A stretch of DNA of 64,000 nucleotides. Source: Elymus sibiricus (taxonomy: Eukaryota > Streptophyta > Magnoliopsida > Poales > Poaceae). Of this stretch, positions 44,344-54,776 are shown piece by piece (the stretch's first letter is position 1; the number at the start of each line of letters is the position of its first letter). The stretch lies in the NCBI GenBank assembly GCA_039707655.1, contig CM077675.1, positions 420,379,162 through 420,443,161 on the forward strand, given 5' to 3'. The notes beneath the pieces were generated by a model. The model searched no databases. It saw only the letters and a list, made by a program, of their open reading frames with translations, and had not been told where the DNA came from. The position numbers and the translations under genes were made by a program.

Positions 44344-47019
44344 TGTAAGAGCACATTTATCCATGTGTGGTTTTGGTAATTGATGACAATCCCTATGGAC
44401 TAATGGTTTCCTTGAGTTATATTCGATGGATTTGTCCATAGGCACTTCTTGAAGTACATGTGTTGGTTTCAAGGAGTTTATATGGTGACCAAGGTGGTAT
44501 GTAAGGTTTTATCTAAAGATTGGTCATGTGAGAGTTGATCTCATTGCAAGCATGTCTTGAAGAAGAAGATTGTGTGAACATTCATGTTTACCTTCAAGAC
44601 ATCATCTTTGTGAAGAGAGAAGAGAAGACACAAGGTTGATCAAGATTAAGGCAAAGAATGATTCAAGTTGATCAACACACAAAGCGTAGAAGATGTACCA
44701 AGTGGGATCAATTGATCCCATGGTATGGTAAGCATTGTCCATTACGCTTTGTGTACTAACCCATGGTCTACGTGAGAGTTTGTTGTGGGGTTAGGTATAT
44801 TTCCATGGGCTTGCGTCAAGAGGAAGATCTCATACAACCCATGGAGGATGACATCAAGTGGTGATCGTCATCAAGGTTGCGGTGTGCAAGTTCAAGTGAA
44901 GCATCACGGAGAGATCATGCTTGAAGCTTGCCGTCCATTGTGGTGACAATGGACTTGTGAAGATGTGCCAAAGAGTGGCTCATCCATAGTGGAGTATGGG
45001 GGAGAAATCAACTAGTCTTCATCGAGCCAACGCAATCAAGAAAGGTGGTCCATCTTGAGAAGGACAAGATCGTCATCATCTAGCTCAAGTGGACTATGCG
45101 CAAGGCAAAGGTTTGACCTTGATAGGGTTTTCTATTTTACCGGTCTCATGGTGGTAGTTGGGAGACCGGGTTATAGGATCGATAGCCGTACTATCAAGGG
45201 GGGCTCTCCAGTGAGTAGCTTGATCGTATCGTTCGTTGAGAGCTCAAACCATTGCATTCTTGGCATCATCATCTTTCTTGGTTCTTGGTTTGCTTTTCTC
45301 TATGTGGGTTCTTGAGCTTATGGTCAGCTTCATGACAAGCTCGAGTTCATCGAAAACGGAGTCCATATGCATCTTCTATTTGTGTTTTCGGTGTTGGAGA
45401 TTTTGCCGGATAATTCTTGGGAAGGTCATCTTTCTTATCCTATTGGCATTTATTCTCCATTGCTTGATAGTACTTGTCGTCATCTATCCAACAAGCTTGA
45501 GTTTGCTTTTTTCGGAGTCCGTATGCGAAAGTTATGGCGGTTTCGGTTTTGCTTGGGCTGAAGTACTGCTTTAAGCGGTAGTAGAGAGCGGTAGTACCTC
45601 TCAAGCGGTACTACCTATCCCCCGAGCGGTAGTACCGCTTATGCGGTACTTCCGCTCCCTTGTACCGCAACACTTCCGCTTATTTTCAGCTCTCTGTGTT
45701 GCGAGCGGTAGTAGAGCGGTAGTAGAGAGCGGTAGTACCTCTCAAGCGGTACTACCTCTCCCCCAAGCGGTACTACCTCTCAAGCGGTACTACCTCTCCC
45801 CCAAGCGGTACTACCTCTCTGGCAGAACTACCACTCGTGTTTTTCTGTCTCGTTGGGCTGTTTTGACCGTGCTAAGCGGTAGTACCGCTCCCCCGAGCGG
45901 TAGTACCGCTTGTGCACGACTTGTGGGCATAACGGTTGGATTCGGGGGAGGCTACTTAAGGGGGCCTTCTTCCCCAATGGTCCTTAACTCTTGAGCTCAT
46001 TTTTGCCCCCCATTGTTGACCTTCATTGAGCTTGCTATCTCTCAATCCCTCCAATGATTCTTGCTAGTTCTTGAGGGAAAAGGGAGAGGAGATCTAGATC
46101 CACATTTCCACCAATCACTTTCTCCTCTATGTGAGGGGAACCCCTTGGATCTAGATCTTGGAGTTCTTCGTGTTCTTCTTTGTTCTTCCTCTCATTTTCC
46201 TCCCTAGCATTAGTTGCTTTGGTGGGATTTGGGAGAGAAGGACTTGGGCACTCCGTGTGCTCTTGCCATTGCATTTGGTGCATATGATTGAGTTCTCCCC
46301 GGTGATACGTGGAAGTGAAGTTTGAGAAGCTTATTACTCTTGGGTGTTTGAGCACCCTAGAGCTTGTTCCTCTTGGGTGCCTTGGCGCCCTATACGGTTG
46401 GTGGTGCCTCGGAGCTCAATCATTGTGGTGTAAAGCTCCGGGCAAGCGTCGGGGTCTCCAATTAGGTTGTGGAGATTTCCCCGAGCAATTTGTACGGGTA
46501 CCGGTGACCGCCCCCAACAGTTGCCAAAGTGTACGGGTACCGGTGATCGCCCCCAAGGGTTGCCATTTGTACGGGTTCGGTGACCACCCTCAAGGGTCCC
46601 TTAGTGGAATCACGGCATCTTGCATTGTGCGAGGGCGTGAGGAGATTACGGTGGCCCTAGTGGCTTCTTGGGGAGCATTGTGCCTCCACACCGCTCCGAA
46701 CGGAGATTAGCATCCGCAAGGGTGTGAACTTCGGGATACATCGTCATCTCCATGTGCCTCGGTTATCTCTTACCCGAGCCCTTTACTTGTGCACTTTACC
46801 TTGTGATAGCCATATTGTTTCTTGTTATATATCTTGCTATCACTTAGTTGTTTATCTTGCTTAGCATAAGTTGTTGGTGCACATAGGTGAGCCTAGTTGT
46901 TTTAGGTTTTGTGCTTGACATATTAAACGTTAGTTTTATTCCGCATTTGTTCAAGCCTAAACCGTAATTATTTTAAAGCGCCTATTCACCCCCCTCTAGG
47001 CGACATCCACGTCCTTTCA
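44344..47019. mobile_element. Solo LTR, 2.7 kb, Maximus/Inga-like
   Basis: It starts TGTAAGAGCACATTTATCCA and ends GACATCCACGTCCTTTCA, so it has TG and CA ends. The 5 bp CCCGT is found on both sides (44339-44343 and 47020-47024). There is no internal coding region and no second copy, so this is a solo LTR left by recombination. The tract of GCGGTAGTACC-type repeats and the end with CCTATTCACCCCCCTCTAGG are typical of long Triticeae Copia LTRs of the SIRE/Maximus kind. The family name is from memory. Confidence 0.8.
45565..45920. repeat. GCGGTAGTACC tandem and inverted repeats in the solo LTR
   Basis: More than fifteen copies of AGCGGTAGTACC or AGCGGTACTACCTCTC occur, many as inverted neighbours (AGCGGTAGTACCGCT is self-complementary). 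The tract is AT/GC balanced and non-coding. Confidence 0.85.
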
Positions 47020-48004
47020 CCCGTCCCAGGCGTACTGCTCGGGCTTGACGACCAACGACCCTTGCTCGGCCTTCGCAGGGGACGGCGGGGACAACGGCGG
47101 CACGACTGCGTCGCCGACAGCGGAGAGCACCATGGCCTCCGCCATCTGCGCCTGGTAAGCCGCCTCCTCCTCCTCCTCCTTGAGGTGCGCTTCCTCCTCG
47201 CTTCCACGCAGGACGGCCGCCGGCGTGTTCTGGTACGCGGCCTCAGCCTCCTGGTCTTCTTCGCGCACGACGAGGGGCAGCGGCGGTCCAGGCACCACGT
47301 CGTGGACGCCACGCCGGCGCTGCTCCTCTTGCTCCCACGCAAACCAGGCCTCACATTCGGGAGAGTTTGCAGCGTACACGGGATTGCGCCGCTGCTCTGG
47401 CGTCAGCTGCTGCCGGCGGCACCTAACCTCCTCTGCATGCGCCCGCGCTGATCGCGGCACTGCTGGCACTGGGATCCTCTCCGGATCCAAATGCCAGTCG
47501 TGCGGCGGCGTGACATCTGGGTAAGGGAGCGGGACACGGTGCTCCCAGTGCCACTTCGCCTGGTGCACTGGTACGCTGACCCGCTGCCGAGGCGGACGGG
47601 AAGACGCGGCGACAGGAGCGTGCAGACAGGGAAGGCGGGGGACTTTCCCTTGTCTTTGCCAGAGCTTGAGCCGGAGAAGAAACCCATGGTGGTGGCTAGG
47701 GTTTGTCGCCGGCGGGGGAGCGGCGGTGGCTAGATGGGGATGGGGACGGCTTCTGGAAGAGGATAAGGCCGACCCCCCCGACACGCTCAGATTAAAAAAG
47801 GACGTCTGGGGGTCGCTGACGCATGGGCCCGCGATGGGTGGTCATTGTTAATAAAGACGACGCTGGTTTTGACCGGGCGCCACGTGTGGACGGGCGGGGA
47901 CATGAGAAGGCACGCGGCGTGTCAGCTTCGCGTCCACGCCGACGCATTTCAGCCCCAAATTTAGGCCTGAAATGGGTCGGCGCGGACGGGAAGTGTCGTG
48001 GTTT

Positions 48005-48505
48005 TGTCACGGCAGATGCCCTGGTGAAAGGACTTAGGTTCGAGGCCATCGCTAAGGCGGTGAGCTCAAAGGGGTTGATCGGAATCGAGAGACAAGGGTT
48101 TACCCAGGTTCGGCCCCTCGGAAAGAGGTAAAAGCCTACGTCCTGCTTTGTGTTGTATTGACTGGGTATCGATTACAAGGGAGCGAGTTCGCTTGACCTA
48201 GCTATCGATGAGTTGTTTCGTGGCCTAAGCCGCCCAGGTAACCCGCCTTTATATACACAGGTCAAGGCCCTGGGCTTACAAGAGTCTGGGCCAGGTTATA
48301 CTTGATAACCGACCTCACCTCTAACTACACATGCCTTGTCTAACAAGCCGCCACCGGCAGCTCACACGTCACAGGTTACATCTTGTCTTTTGGCTCTGGG
48401 CCTCCAGGCCCATTGAGTAAGCCTGCACCAAACCTTATAGTAAGCCGCCAACCGCATGACCCGGCCCACCTGGGCGGGTCTCACCACGGGGTTATATCCC
48501 CAACA
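48005..48505 (-). repeat. 3' LTR of the Gypsy (501 bp)
   Basis: On the minus strand it starts TGTTGGGGATATAACCCCGT and ends CATCTGCCGTGACA. It includes ACCCAGGTTCGGCCCCTC on the plus strand, the same leader-like phrase as in the LTR at 3989. Its partner is outside the window. Confidence 0.8.
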
Positions 48506-48520
48506 TTAGGCCCCAGATTG
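48506..48520 (-). other. Polypurine tract of the Gypsy
   Basis: AATCTGGGGCCTAA on the minus strand lies directly before the LTR start TGTTGGGG. Confidence 0.6.
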
Positions 48521-48795
48521 ATTTGAACTGGTTCATGTCAATCTCCTAATCTTCCGATTGGTGAGTCTTGCCTTCTCTGATAATCTTCATGACCGCCGAA
48601 AATGGGCGGCGTTGCTTCTGACAAACTTTCATGACCCGCCGTGACGTCATCAGAAAAATCAAAAAAGATTCCTCTGACGTCAGAGCGGATCTTTCTTCAT
48701 TAATATGACCAGCCCGAGAATCGAGGCGTCTTCTTAGTTTAATCATCATCGTGCTCCCTCAATTCCCGCACTGGACCGTTGTGAGACCATTATAG

Positions 48796-48806
48796 CCTTA
48801 TAAATA
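48796..48806 (+). promoter_or_regulatory. TATA box for the antisense gene
   Basis: CCTTATAAATAAGC on the plus strand is followed about 30 bases later by a C/T-rich leader (48830-48865) and a candidate first exon. It faces the antisense gene and lies between the polypurine tract and that gene, so this gene seems to have its own promoter, opposite to the LTR promoter. Confidence 0.55.
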
Positions 48807-49274
48807 AGCACGGGGGGGGTATCACTTTCATTTTTCCCCACCGCCATCTCCTTCTTCTTCCTCTGGACCAGCGAAGCTTGCCGCGCCGCCAAGGCTCATC
48901 GTGCCATTCAGTCCTCACCGTCTTCATCAACTCGGGCCGCTGCATCAACCTGAACGCGTCCAGAACATCGCCGCATCCGCTCGCATCCTCCAGGTTTCAT
49001 TGCTGCCCCTTGTTAGATCTGCGTCTTTTAAATCTCTCCCGAGTTCGTCGGGCTTCTTCGGTGTTCATCACCGTTCATCAGAACGTCCTTCATAGATTCA
49101 GATAAAGAACACCTCTTTAGGGCTTCGTAATATTTCCCTAACCATGCGGCCGTCCGCTCCATAATCACGCCGCACTCATTATAGATCTACAACTCCTTTC
49201 AATCTGTCTAGAATACGCATGTTCTTCCACCGACTTTTTAGGGCTAGAATTATTTTTCTTTTTCTTCCTAGCAG

Positions 49275-52200
49275 CAACTCTGCCGAGTCACCCCAAAGAG
49301 TGGAACAAGACGTGGTTCTACTGCCTAGACACTTCACCAGAGGGGGAGAACCCACTGCCGGGTTACCGTCCCTATCGGCTTAGCACAGATACGGAGCTTC
49401 TAGACAGGATGTCAGCCGCCGGGCGTGCTCAATATGCCTCCACATTCTCAAAAGTCTGGGCCCTGTTAGCTAATGGATTAACGGGTGTTGACCTGACCCG
49501 CTGCTGGGTCTCTTGGAGGATTCTGCCGTTGAGCCGCCGAGGCGCCTTAATGTGCCAGTATACTGGTAAAGTAGATGATCGTCAACGCTTCAACCAGACC
49601 CCTTTGAAGGATCAGGATCTCAACACTACCGTCAAGTCTTTGCTGGGGGAATCATTAGCCACCTGTAGCAAGACTAGCTTAAGCCCCTTCTCTGCACTTA
49701 ACCCGTCTCCGGATGTAAGTCTTTTCATCCTAACCCTCATCCATTCTTTTAACTCCATACTTTATTAAACCTTTTCTGTCAATATGCTTTGTCCTTTGTA
49801 GGCCGACTCTTCATTCTGGAAGAAATTGTTGCCCCCTACTCTCAAGAAGAAAAACATAGTCCCCAAGACGACCAAATCCAAGGTGCCAACTCGCCGGAAG
49901 AGGCAATCATCCGAAGATTTATTCGATTTCAATGACTCAGAGGTAGAACTTGACCCCCTTGGCCTTCTCTTTATGCAACTCATTGACGGCGATTACTCAC
50001 AGGAAGAAGCTGAAACAAGCCATGCCGACGTGCCGAGGTAACCATTGTCTCCTCTGACTCGGATCTTTCACCAGTAAAGAGAGTACGACGGGCTGTACGG
50101 AAGGTAAAGAGTTCCCGTCCTTTTGCTCACTTGGGTCCTAACTTTCTTTTGAAGAAACAGCAAGACGACAGCAGACGTCAGACCCGAAGCACTGGCTCTG
50201 GAGACCTTTTAGCCGGCTTACCCAAAAAGCCGACCCCCAGAAAACAGCGCACTGAAGTACTTTCTTGTCTTTAACTTATTCTTCCTGTATGCTATCCTTG
50301 CAGCTTATCAGTGTTTAACAATGCTAACTTTTCCAGGACTCGCCTCCTTCTTCCGGCGACTCAATTGCTTCAAAGTTGCCTCCCCTTATCATCAACCAGG
50401 GGTAAGTATTTGTATGTCCCACTCTTTGTACTAACAATCCATCCTTGCTCATTGATGCGTAATTTTAACTTTGCTTCACAGGGCTCAAGCCAAACGGAGA
50501 AAAACTGGCGGGTCAGCCGCCGCTCCTGATGTTCCAGAGCCAGCAATTCCAAAGCCAAGCATCCCTGAAGCTCATGTTGAGCCTTCTGAAACCGCCAAAG
50601 ACACTCATGAAGAAGCCCCTCAGCACAATGAACCGGCGGATATGGATGTTGAGGCTCCTGAAGCCCATCCAGATTCTGCTCCTAAGCGCCCAGCCCCCGG
50701 CCGTCAACTGAAGATATGACTTCTCATGAAGAAGTCACTGTCACCGGGGCGGCTTACAAATCTCCGGATCCTTCACATGTGCTATCAAAGCATATCAATG
50801 AAGACGAGGCGGCTCCCTCTAAGGAAGAAAAGACTCCATCTGATCTTCCAAATTTGGAGAAACTTACTACCGACGAATTGCATGCCGGCTATCTGAGTCG
50901 TCTGTTTGCCAGCAGAGACATGGAGGCCAACTTGGTCGCCAAGATGAAGGAAAAATACGAGGTACTTCACTTCCCTTGCCTCTTCCATGTATATACTTAT
51001 GTAGCCCCCAAGAACCGGTTGATCTCTCCAAAAAGGTCAGCCGGGTTTTCAATCACTTGTTTATCTTTTGTAAAATCGCCCTGTAGCCCCCAAGGGCCAG
51101 GTCATTACCTAAGTAATGAGCCGGCACTCAATCATAGATTAAGAGCCAATTGTAGCCCCCAAGGGCCGGGTTATTACCTAAGTAATGAGCCGGCACTCAA
51201 TCATAGATAAAGAGCCAAGTGTAGCCCCTAAGGGCCGGGTAATAAGTAATGAGCCGGCTCTATAAGAAAGAGCTGTGATACATTAGCCCCCAAGTGTCAA
51301 GTAAATTGCTTGCAATCTGCTTGGGACTTGTAATAATTAGTATGAGCCGAACCGGCAGCTTTAAAATTAACAACCTTGTTCTACTATAACTTGCTCTGTG
51401 CAGGAATCTTTGAATGCTGCTGAGTCAGCCGTGTCAGACCTTAAGGAGAGTCTGGCCTTGCAACAGAAAGGCCGAGCAGAAACTAATGCCAAGTACCAAA
51501 TCGCCTTGACTGAGCTGGATGTGATCAAGGACGAGCTCAAAACTTTTAAGAAAGAAGCCGAGTCAATCCAAGCCGCCCTGACCAAGCGCGCTGAAGATGC
51601 AGAGGGCCGTCTCAAAACGGTCACTGGCGAGCTGAACAACTTGAAAGGCCATATATCTCGCATGGTTGGAGCTGTGTTTGGTAAGTATTCCTTGCATCCT
51701 TGAATACTCATTTCAAAAGGAAATCTGCAGAAATCCGCTCATGCAGCTTATAATATCTGATTTGCTTGTAGGTGAACGGAGCCGCCAACTCTCAGATGAC
51801 AGTCTGTTGAAACTCAAGGCTTTATACTCTTTGATAGAATAGTTGTACGCCGGGTCTCTAATTACCATCAAGGCTATCATGACTGAGAGGGGTGTTCCAA
51901 AGTTCATTAAGGGCGTGCTGGAAGTCATGTCGACCATCCCGAAGCAGCTGGAAGAACTAAAGAGATCAGCCGCCCGCAAGGGCGCAATTGCTGCTTTGAG
52001 CCGGTCGCTGGCTTATGCCCCGAAGCTCAACCCGGCTGAGATGATGGACGGCTTCCCTCAATTGAAGGATGACGGCTCGGAGTTTACACAAGAAGATTAC
52101 GCCCGCTGTCATAAGGCTTCCCGGGTTCTGGCAAGCCGGCTGGCCGCAGAGGCTGATCTGGCAGTATATCAGGCGGCTTACTCCGAAGAGAACAAGCGTG

Positions 52201-52397
52201 TTCGAGGGCCCACTTTTGAAGCGAAGAGCCTGATTCCTCAATGCCGTAAGCATCTCTTTGCCCCTGATGTCGATCCGTCTTCGATCCTGCATGATGAGGC
52301 CCAGTTTGAAGCCTTAACAAACTGCAACTGGGACTTGGACAACCTTCAGATCCGGGAAGACGAAGACCCGGCGCAGGATGACCCGGCGACGAGCTGA
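49275..52397 (+). pseudogene. Antisense gene of the Gypsy: putative plant transposon protein, spliced
   Basis: On the plus strand, opposite to pol, exons are separated by good GT/AG introns: 49275-49714, from 49802, around 50337-50400, from 50482 to 50961, 51404-51680 and 51772-52397. The first exon reads LPSHPKEWNKTWFYCLDTSP and GYRPYRLSTDTELLDRM, resembling the 'putative gypsy-type transposon' domain (PF04195-like). Later exons have a charged low-complexity region with an NLS-like KKKNIVPKTTKSKVPTRRKR, a coiled coil (AAESAVSDLKESLALQQKGR onwards) and a helical C-terminus. One TAG at 51840-51842 stands in the last exon, probably from CAG. Lineage relatives are known, but the role of the product is not established. 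The start codon lies in an upstream exon I could not fix. Confidence 0.7.
51076..51260 (+). repeat. Three tandem 65 bp units in an intron of the antisense gene
   Basis: TGTAGCCCCCAAGGGCCGGG, then TTATTACCTAAGTAATGAGC and CGGCACTCAATCATAGAT, repeat three times with small changes. CCTAAGTAATGAG contains an inverted ATTAC/GTAAT pair. The phrase TAGCCCCCAAG also recurs elsewhere in the element. Confidence 0.85.
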
Positions 52398-52889
52398 AGA
52401 GTCTGCTTCGTAGGAAAGTAACCCGCTTTTACTGATATGCCGGGTGATCTTGTACTGAAGACACTTATGTCTGTAACTTTTGGGCTTTCTGATAGCCTTG
52501 TAATAGCAGTAGGAAACATTTCACTGCCTGCTCTTGTGCTTTTGATGCACTGTTTAAACTTCTGCCGACGACTTAGCAAATTCATCTTTGATATATAATC
52601 ATTTGACTGCTTTGACATGCCGGGCGGGTTATACTCCCTGAGCAATACCAAGCCGGAATTTTCCAAAACATAGAATCTTATCATGAGAGTACCTGCAAAA
52701 ACAAGTAATTTGTATGTCTCATCCTACAAGCCGGCTTTAAAGGCGCGGCAGGACTAGATAACTCTTGTTTTAATGAAATTTTTTGTGTTGTTTCCGAAGA
52801 AACTAGGCGAAAAGCCTAAAGAAAACTTGTAAGCCGGCACTCACGTGACATAAATCCGTCGTTTAAACTTTAGCAAGTTCAGGGTCTTT
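52398..52889. other. Gypsy spacer left of the Copia
   Basis: Non-coding. It ends with a 60 bp segment (52829-52889, GTAAGCCGGCACTCACGTGA to TTCAGGGTCTTT) that is repeated at 61746-61805 on the other side of the Copia. Confidence 0.6.
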
Positions 52890-54762
52890 AAAAAAAATTC
52901 CTACGCACACGCAAGATCTATCCATGGTGATGAGCATCTACGAGAGGGAGATTGGATCTACATATCCTTGTAGATCGCTAAGCGGGAAGCGTTAAGAAAC
53001 GCGGTTGATGTAGTCGAACGTCTTCGCGATCCAAATCGCCGAGCGTCCCGCGATCCCATCACGATCCATCTCGCGATCCAATCTCGATCCGTCCCGCGAT
53101 CCCATCACTATCCATCCCGCGATCAAATCACGAATCGTCTCGCGATCCTGATCACGGTCCTTCCGATCTAGCGCCGAACGGACGGCACCTCCGCGTTCAG
53201 CACACGTACAGCTCGATGACGATCTCCGCCTTCTTGATCCAGCAAGTGGGAGCGGAGAGGTAGAAGAGTTCTCCGGCGGCGCGACGGTGCGGCGGCGATG
53301 GTGGTGGAACAATTCCGGCAGGGCTTCGCCTAAGCACTGCTGAAACTAGACTAGAGGAGAAACTGATCTAGATGAAGTAGAGGGAGCACGTGGCAATTAG
53401 GGTTAGCTCTTCCCTCTAAATCCTCTAGTATATATAGGAGGGAGGGAGGGGAGGAGGCAGCCTCAAACCCTCAAGGTTTGGCCGAAATTGGAGGTGGAGG
53501 AGTCCTACTCCAATCCTATTAGGAGTAGGATTCCTCCTCTCCACTTGGAAACCCTTTCCACCTTTCCTCCTTTGGATTTTTTCCACCCAAAGCCACATGC
53601 GCCTTGGTGGGGGGGGGTTAGGCCAGCCCACTAGGGGCTGGTTTGACTCCTCCCACAGCCCATGAGGTCCTTTGGGTCGAGACACCCCTTCCGATGGTGC
53701 CCGGTACCCCTCCCGGCACTCCCGGGACACTACCGAAATATCCGAAACTTTTCCGGTAACCAAAACATGACTTCCTATGTATCAATCTTTACCTCCGGAC
53801 CATTCCGGAGCTCCCCGTGACGTCCAGGATCTCATCCGGGACTCCGAACAACCTTCGTTCACCACCATACATAACTCTACTATACCGAAACGTCACCGAA
53901 CCTTAAGTGTGCAGACCCTGCGGGTTCGAGAACTATGTAGACATGACCAAGACACCTCTACGGTCAATAACCAATAGCGGGACCTGGATGCCCATATTGG
54001 TTCCTACATATTCTACGAAGATCTTTATCGGTTGAACCTCTATGTCAAGGATTCAGTTAATCCCGTACGCTGTTCCCTTTGTTCTTCGGTATGTTACTTG
54101 CCCGAGATTCGATCGTCGGTATCTCTATACCTAGTTCAATCTCGTTACCGGCAAGTCTCTTTACTCGTTCTGTAATACAAGATCCCATCGCTAACACTTA
54201 GTCACATTGCTTGCAAGGCTTATTGTGATGTTGTATTACCGAGTGGGCCCTGAGATACCTCCCCGTCACACGGAGTAACAAATCCCAGTCTTGATCCATG
54301 CCCACTCAACAGACACCCTCGGAGATACCTACAGAGCATCTTTATTGTCACTCAGTTACGTTGTGACGTTTGATACACACAAGGTATTCCTCCGGTGTCA
54401 GTGAGTTGCATGATCTCATGGTCATAGGAACAGATACTTGACATGGAGAAAACTATAGCAATAAACTGACACGATCATATGCTATGTTTATAGTTTGGGT
54501 CTTGTCCATCACATCATTCTCCTAATGATGTGATCCCGTTATCAAATGACATCTCATGTCTATGGCCAGGAAACCTTGACCATCTTTGATCAATGAACTA
54601 GTTAACTAGAGGCATACTAGGGACACAGTGTTGTCTATGTACCCACACATGTATTTGAGTTCCCAATCAATACAATTATAGCATGGATAATAAACGATTA
54701 TCACGAACAAGGAAATATAATAATAACCAATTTATTATTGCCTCTAGGGCATATTTCCAACA
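52890..54762 (-). repeat. 3' LTR of the Copia, outer end truncated
   Basis: It matches 59825-61696 over its whole length, but the outermost TGTTGGGGAACGTTGCATGG and a few more bases are absent; the sequence starts in an A-run next to Gypsy DNA. The inner end TATTTCCAACA is intact. Confidence 0.85.
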
Positions 54763-54776
54763 GTCTCCCACTTGCA
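54763..54776 (-). other. Polypurine tract of the Copia
   Basis: CAAGTGGGAGAC on the minus strand directly precedes the LTR start TGTTGG, exactly as in BARE/Angela elements. Confidence 0.85.

Larger units (their letters stand above)
44027..47687 (-). pseudogene. Harbinger-like element gene of unknown function, split by a solo LTR
   Basis: On the minus strand the protein starts MGFFSGSSSGKDKGKSPA at 47687, changes frame near 47630, and continues with VSVPVHQAKWHWEHRVPLP and acidic, alanine-rich helices (AWFAWEQEEQRRRG; HLKEEEEEAAYQAQMAEAM) to EQYAWDG at 47020. After the solo LTR it resumes at 44343 with VVREWVSAPPVWLGVTPEQE and ends VDLTGPDNNDDEEDA. Removing the LTR and one CCCGT copy joins the two halves in frame, which proves they were one gene. 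The 5' frameshift means it was not intact. I recall similar hypothetical proteins in wheat but know no function. Confidence 0.65.
43735..48004. mobile_element. Harbinger-like element, interrupted and right-truncated
   Basis: The left end GAGCAACTCCAACCGCGCGA follows TTA and matches the style of Triticeae Harbinger ends. Subterminal phrases such as GGGTCGGCGCTTGCGCCCAA recur in related form near 47970. The element is interrupted by a solo LTR (44344-47019) and cut at 48005 by the Gypsy, so its right terminus should lie beyond the window. It carries one minus-strand gene of unknown role. No DDE transposase is visible, so the superfamily call rests on end sequence only. Confidence 0.6.

Noticed and set aside
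4655..51260. Regularly spaced short repeats as CRISPR-like arrays
   Set aside because: Units are contiguous or degenerate tandem repeats without unique spacers, and the DNA is clearly from a plant genome.
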